A stretch of DNA of 64,000 nt from positions 186,001 through 250,000 of the forward strand of contig CAWJPF010000035.1 of NCBI GenBank assembly GCA_963844625.1. Reading direction: 5' to 3'. Position 1 is the first letter of the stretch. Every line of letters begins with the position of its first letter. The DNA comes from Palsa-504 sp963844625 (GTDB lineage: Bacteria; Actinomycetota; Actinomycetes; Streptosporangiales; Streptosporangiaceae). Under the pieces are notes generated by a model. That model was not told where the DNA came from. It did no database searches and was given only the letters and a program-made list of their open reading frames with translations. Both the position numbers and the translations under genes were made by a program. Positions 61,679-64,000 of this stretch are shown here, in pieces.

Positions 61679-61899
61679 GCGCCATGGGCGAAGGTGCCCG
61701 GCTGCTGGGAGCGTATCGAGCCTGGGCGTCAGGCTGACGTCCGCGCGCGGCGGATGAGCAGTGCCAGCGGAGTATCAGCGAGCGCCGACACCGCCGGGTA
61801 TCCCTGGAGCTCGCCGCGCGTGGCCAGAATGTCACTGCTTGCCTGCATCATGGCTACGAAGGCGGGACAGCCACAGTGGATGATGGAAAGGCAAGCGAA

Positions 61900-62232
61900 A
61901 TGACTGACCACAATGGCGTCCTGATGATGCAGAGGGCGCTGCTAGCTGGGACACTCGGGCTGGCCATGGCCCAAAAGGCAGCGGCGATCCTCGAAGGGGA
62001 GCCGAACCAGGCGGCTCCGTCAGATACCCCGGACGGCTCAGGAAGCCAGGGCCCGCTGCCCGGCGGCAGCTTCCGGGAGCCTCAGGGACCCGAGGGTGTG
62101 GTGCTGCGGGCGATCCTGGACGCGGCCAGCGAATGCCTCGGGCATTTCGATGACCGGCCGGCGGGTGAGCGATGGTGTGACACGCTGTTCCACCTGCTCG
62201 ACCTGGCTGCGTTCGCCTCCGAGCTGGGTTAG
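61900..62232 (+). CDS. Hypothetical protein
   Basis: A 110-residue protein with a short Ala/Leu-rich N-terminal stretch (LMMQRALLAGTLGLAMAQKA), a Pro/Gly-rich middle and a helical end (AILDAASECLGHFDDRPAGE, then WCDTLFHLLDLAAFASELG). ATG 61900 has GGAAAGG eight bases upstream, a good site; an earlier in-frame ATG at 61876 lacks one. No family is recognised. It precedes ppk on the same strand with 279 bp between, in which I see no other gene. Confidence 0.55.
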   Translation: MTDHNGVLMMQRALLAGTLGLAMAQKAAAILEGEPNQAAPSDTPDGSGSQGPLPGGSFREPQGPEGVVLRAILDAASECLGHFDDRPAGERWCDTLFHLLDLAAFASELG

Positions 62233-62511
62233 CGACCGGGCACACGTGTCCTTGAGCGCGCAAGCCAGCCAAGCTAGGCCAGGCGTCCCCGGCCACACGA
62301 TGCCTTAACGGCCAGGCCCCGATAGCCCCGGGTCCGGACCGCGATACGCTGGCGGCGCCGATACCATGGCGGCGCCACGGCTCCGGACCAAGCAGGCGCG
62401 ACCTCCGGTCGGAACACCTTGACCCTGGGCGTGTCACCAGCGTCCGTTCGGGAGAAAGGTGCAAACATCCTGACGTTTCCGCCTTAGCACGGTGCGGGGA
62501 GAATGGGAGGC

Positions 62512-64000
62512 ATGGGTGTCAGCCAGGTGAGCCTGCCCGCAGCCGACGAGCCGCAGCCGGACGATGAATCCCCGCTGCCAGAAAAGCGTTACCTGGACCG
62601 TGAGGAGAGCTGGCTCCGGTTCAACGAGCGGGTGCTCGAACTCGCGGAGGACGAGTCGATCCCGCTGCTCGAAAGGGTGCGGTTCCTGGCCATCTTCGCC
62701 ACCAACCTGGACGAGTTCTTCATGGTCCGGGTGGCCGGGCTGGTCAGGAGGATGGTGGCGGGCTTCCCCGTCGAAGGCGCCGGGGTCCGGCTGCCCGGCC
62801 AGGTGCTCGGGAACACCCTGGAACTGGCCGGCGAGCTGACGGTCCGGCACGCCAGGGCCTTCAGCGAGCGGATCAACCCCGAACTCGCCGAGCACGGAAT
62901 CGAGCTCCTACGCTGGAAGGAACTGTCCTCAGACGAGCGCGGTACCCTCGGCGAGCTGTTCAGGCAGCGCATCTATCCCGTGCTCACCCCGCTCGTGGTG
63001 GACCCGGCGCACCCGTTTCCCTTCATCTCCGGCCTGTCGCTCAACCTCGCCGTGCTGATCGCGGACCCGAGGACGGACGCCACGGTGTTCGCCAGGGTCA
63101 AGGTTCCGCCGCTACTGCCGAGGTTCCTCGCGCTGTCGCAGAACCGGTACGTGCCGATCGAGGACGTCATCGCCGCGCACCTGGCCGACCTGTTCGGCGG
63201 CGTGGAGGTGATCGAGCATCACGCGTTCCGCGTCACCAGGATCAGGGACCTCGAGGTCGACGAGGACATCACGGAGAACCTGCTGCAGGCGATGGAGCGG
63301 GAACTCGTCCGGCGCAGGTTCGAGCCGGCGGTCCGGCTCGAGGTCGAGGACACCATGTCGGCCGACGTGCTTGACAAGCTCGTTACTGAGCTCGGCATCG
63401 ACACCCGGGCCGTGTACCGGTCGCCCGGTCCGCTCGATCTGAGCGGGCTTTCCGCCATCGCCGACCTGAAAATCGGCGAGCTGCGGTACCCGGCGTTCGT
63501 TCCTTCTACCCGGGCGATTCCCGAAGAGACCAGCATCTTCACCGCCATCGCCGAACGTGACGTCCTCGTCCACCACCCCTACGACTCGTTCGCCGCGTCG
63601 GTCGAGCGGCTGATCGACGAGGCCGCCGAGGACCCCCGGGTCCTCGCGATCAAGCAGACGCTGTATCGGACCAGCGGCCAGTCGCCGATCGTGGACGCGC
63701 TCATCGACGCCGCCGAGGCCGGCAAGCAGGTCGTCGTCGTGGTGGAGATCAAGGCCAGGTTCGATGAGCGCGCCAATATCGCCTGGGCCCGCAAGCTCGA
63801 GGAGGCGGGCTGCCACGTTGTCTACGGGTTCGTCGGCCTGAAGACGCACTGCAAGATGGCCCTGATCGTGCGCGAGGAACCCGACGGGACGCTGCGCAGA
63901 TACTGCCACCTCGGTACGGGAAACTATCATCCGACTACCGCCCGGTATTACGAGGACTTCGGCCTGCTCACCGCCGATCCCGCGGTCGGTGAGGACGTGA
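62512..64000 (+). CDS. ppk: Polyphosphate kinase 1, N-terminal part (runs off the window)
   Basis: At least 496 residues of PPK1, which polymerises the gamma-phosphate of ATP into polyphosphate. The N-terminal domain reads RYLDREESWLRFNERVLELA and FLAIFATNLDEFFMVRVAGL. The ATP-site segments IKQTLYRTSGQSPIVDAL and VVVEIKARFDERANIAWARK are clear. The autophosphorylated His is expected in LKTHCKMALIV, near residue 447, with HLGTGNYHPTTARYYEDFG following. ATG 62512 is preceded by GGGAGG. The second catalytic PLD-like domain lies beyond the right edge. This gene is easily missed because no stop falls inside the window. Confidence 0.96.
   Translation, partial: MGVSQVSLPAADEPQPDDESPLPEKRYLDREESWLRFNERVLELAEDESIPLLERVRFLAIFATNLDEFFMVRVAGLVRRMVAGFPVEGAGVRLPGQVLGNTLELAGELTVRHARAFSERINPELAEHGIELLRWKELSSDERGTLGELFRQRIYPVLTPLVVDPAHPFPFISGLSLNLAVLIADPRTDATVFARVKVPPLLPRFLALSQNRYVPIEDVIAAHLADLFGGVEVIEHHAFRVTRIRDLEVDEDITENLLQAMERELVRRRFEPAVRLEVEDTMSADVLDKLVTELGIDTRAVYRSPGPLDLSGLSAIADLKIGELRYPAFVPSTRAIPEETSIFTAIAERDVLVHHPYDSFAASVERLIDEAAEDPRVLAIKQTLYRTSGQSPIVDALIDAAEAGKQVVVVVEIKARFDERANIAWARKLEEAGCHVVYGFVGLKTHCKMALIVREEPDGTLRRYCHLGTGNYHPTTARYYEDFGLLTADPAVGEDV

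Overview
The window is 64 kb of high-GC actinobacterial chromosome. The organism call rests on family content: DUF3145, DUF4193, DUF3093 and DUF3710 proteins, a cysteine-tailed ferrochelatase, FprA, GuaB1, F420-type LLM oxidoreductases, a mycothiol-type DinB protein, an AfsR/SARP regulator, and GTG/TTG starts with GGAGG-type ribosome binding sites. It looks like a soil filamentous actinomycete (Streptosporangiales/Streptomycetales grade). I cannot name the genus from sequence alone. I saw no rRNA, tRNA, CRISPR array, intact insertion sequence or prophage.

Layout. 1-1115: end of a Gfo/Idh/MocA dehydrogenase and an IolE/IolI-like isomerase. 1181-4533: GAP-family membrane protein, MarR-GNAT protein, aldo/keto reductase. 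4567-11822: five minus-strand genes in a row (glutamine amidotransferase, SARP-AAA-TPR regulator, methyltransferase, ArsB/NhaD-like permease, universal stress protein). 11908-13041: small protein, long hairpin, DUF998 membrane protein. 13359-17635: form-II CoxL/CoxS/CoxM molybdenum hydroxylase and a HAD phosphatase. 17678-19881: two-component system. 20201-28876: apolipoprotein N-acyltransferase, DUF3145, GuaB1, SDR with TetR, AlkZ-like protein, Mrp ATPase, lytic transglycosylase. 28877-29644: non-coding region with hairpins.

29645-39958 holds a housekeeping block common in actinobacteria: ferrochelatase, inositol monophosphatase, DUF4193, DUF4235, DUF3093, AI-2E-type permease, dUTPase, DUF3710, two TrkA proteins and a TRAM/4Fe-4S RNA methyltransferase. 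The usual later partners, aconitase (46817) and dxs (57382), follow, but each is separated by a block of less conserved genes (39980-46529 and 49530-57266). FprA, two small orphan proteins and the start of polyphosphate kinase (cut by the right edge) close the window.

A recurring feature is short perfect tandem duplication (15-24 bp) inside or at the edges of genes: in the MarR-GNAT leader, the SARP linker, Lnt, upstream of coxL, in the proline-rich membrane protein, and across the stop codon of a 6PGDH-like gene. Several change reading frames or protein ends. Other points of interest are a 22-bp perfect palindrome beside a small GntR gene, a PrmC-like gene with no canonical start codon, a frameshifted proline-rich membrane protein, and a CoxM reading frame that runs about 200 bp into the next gene.
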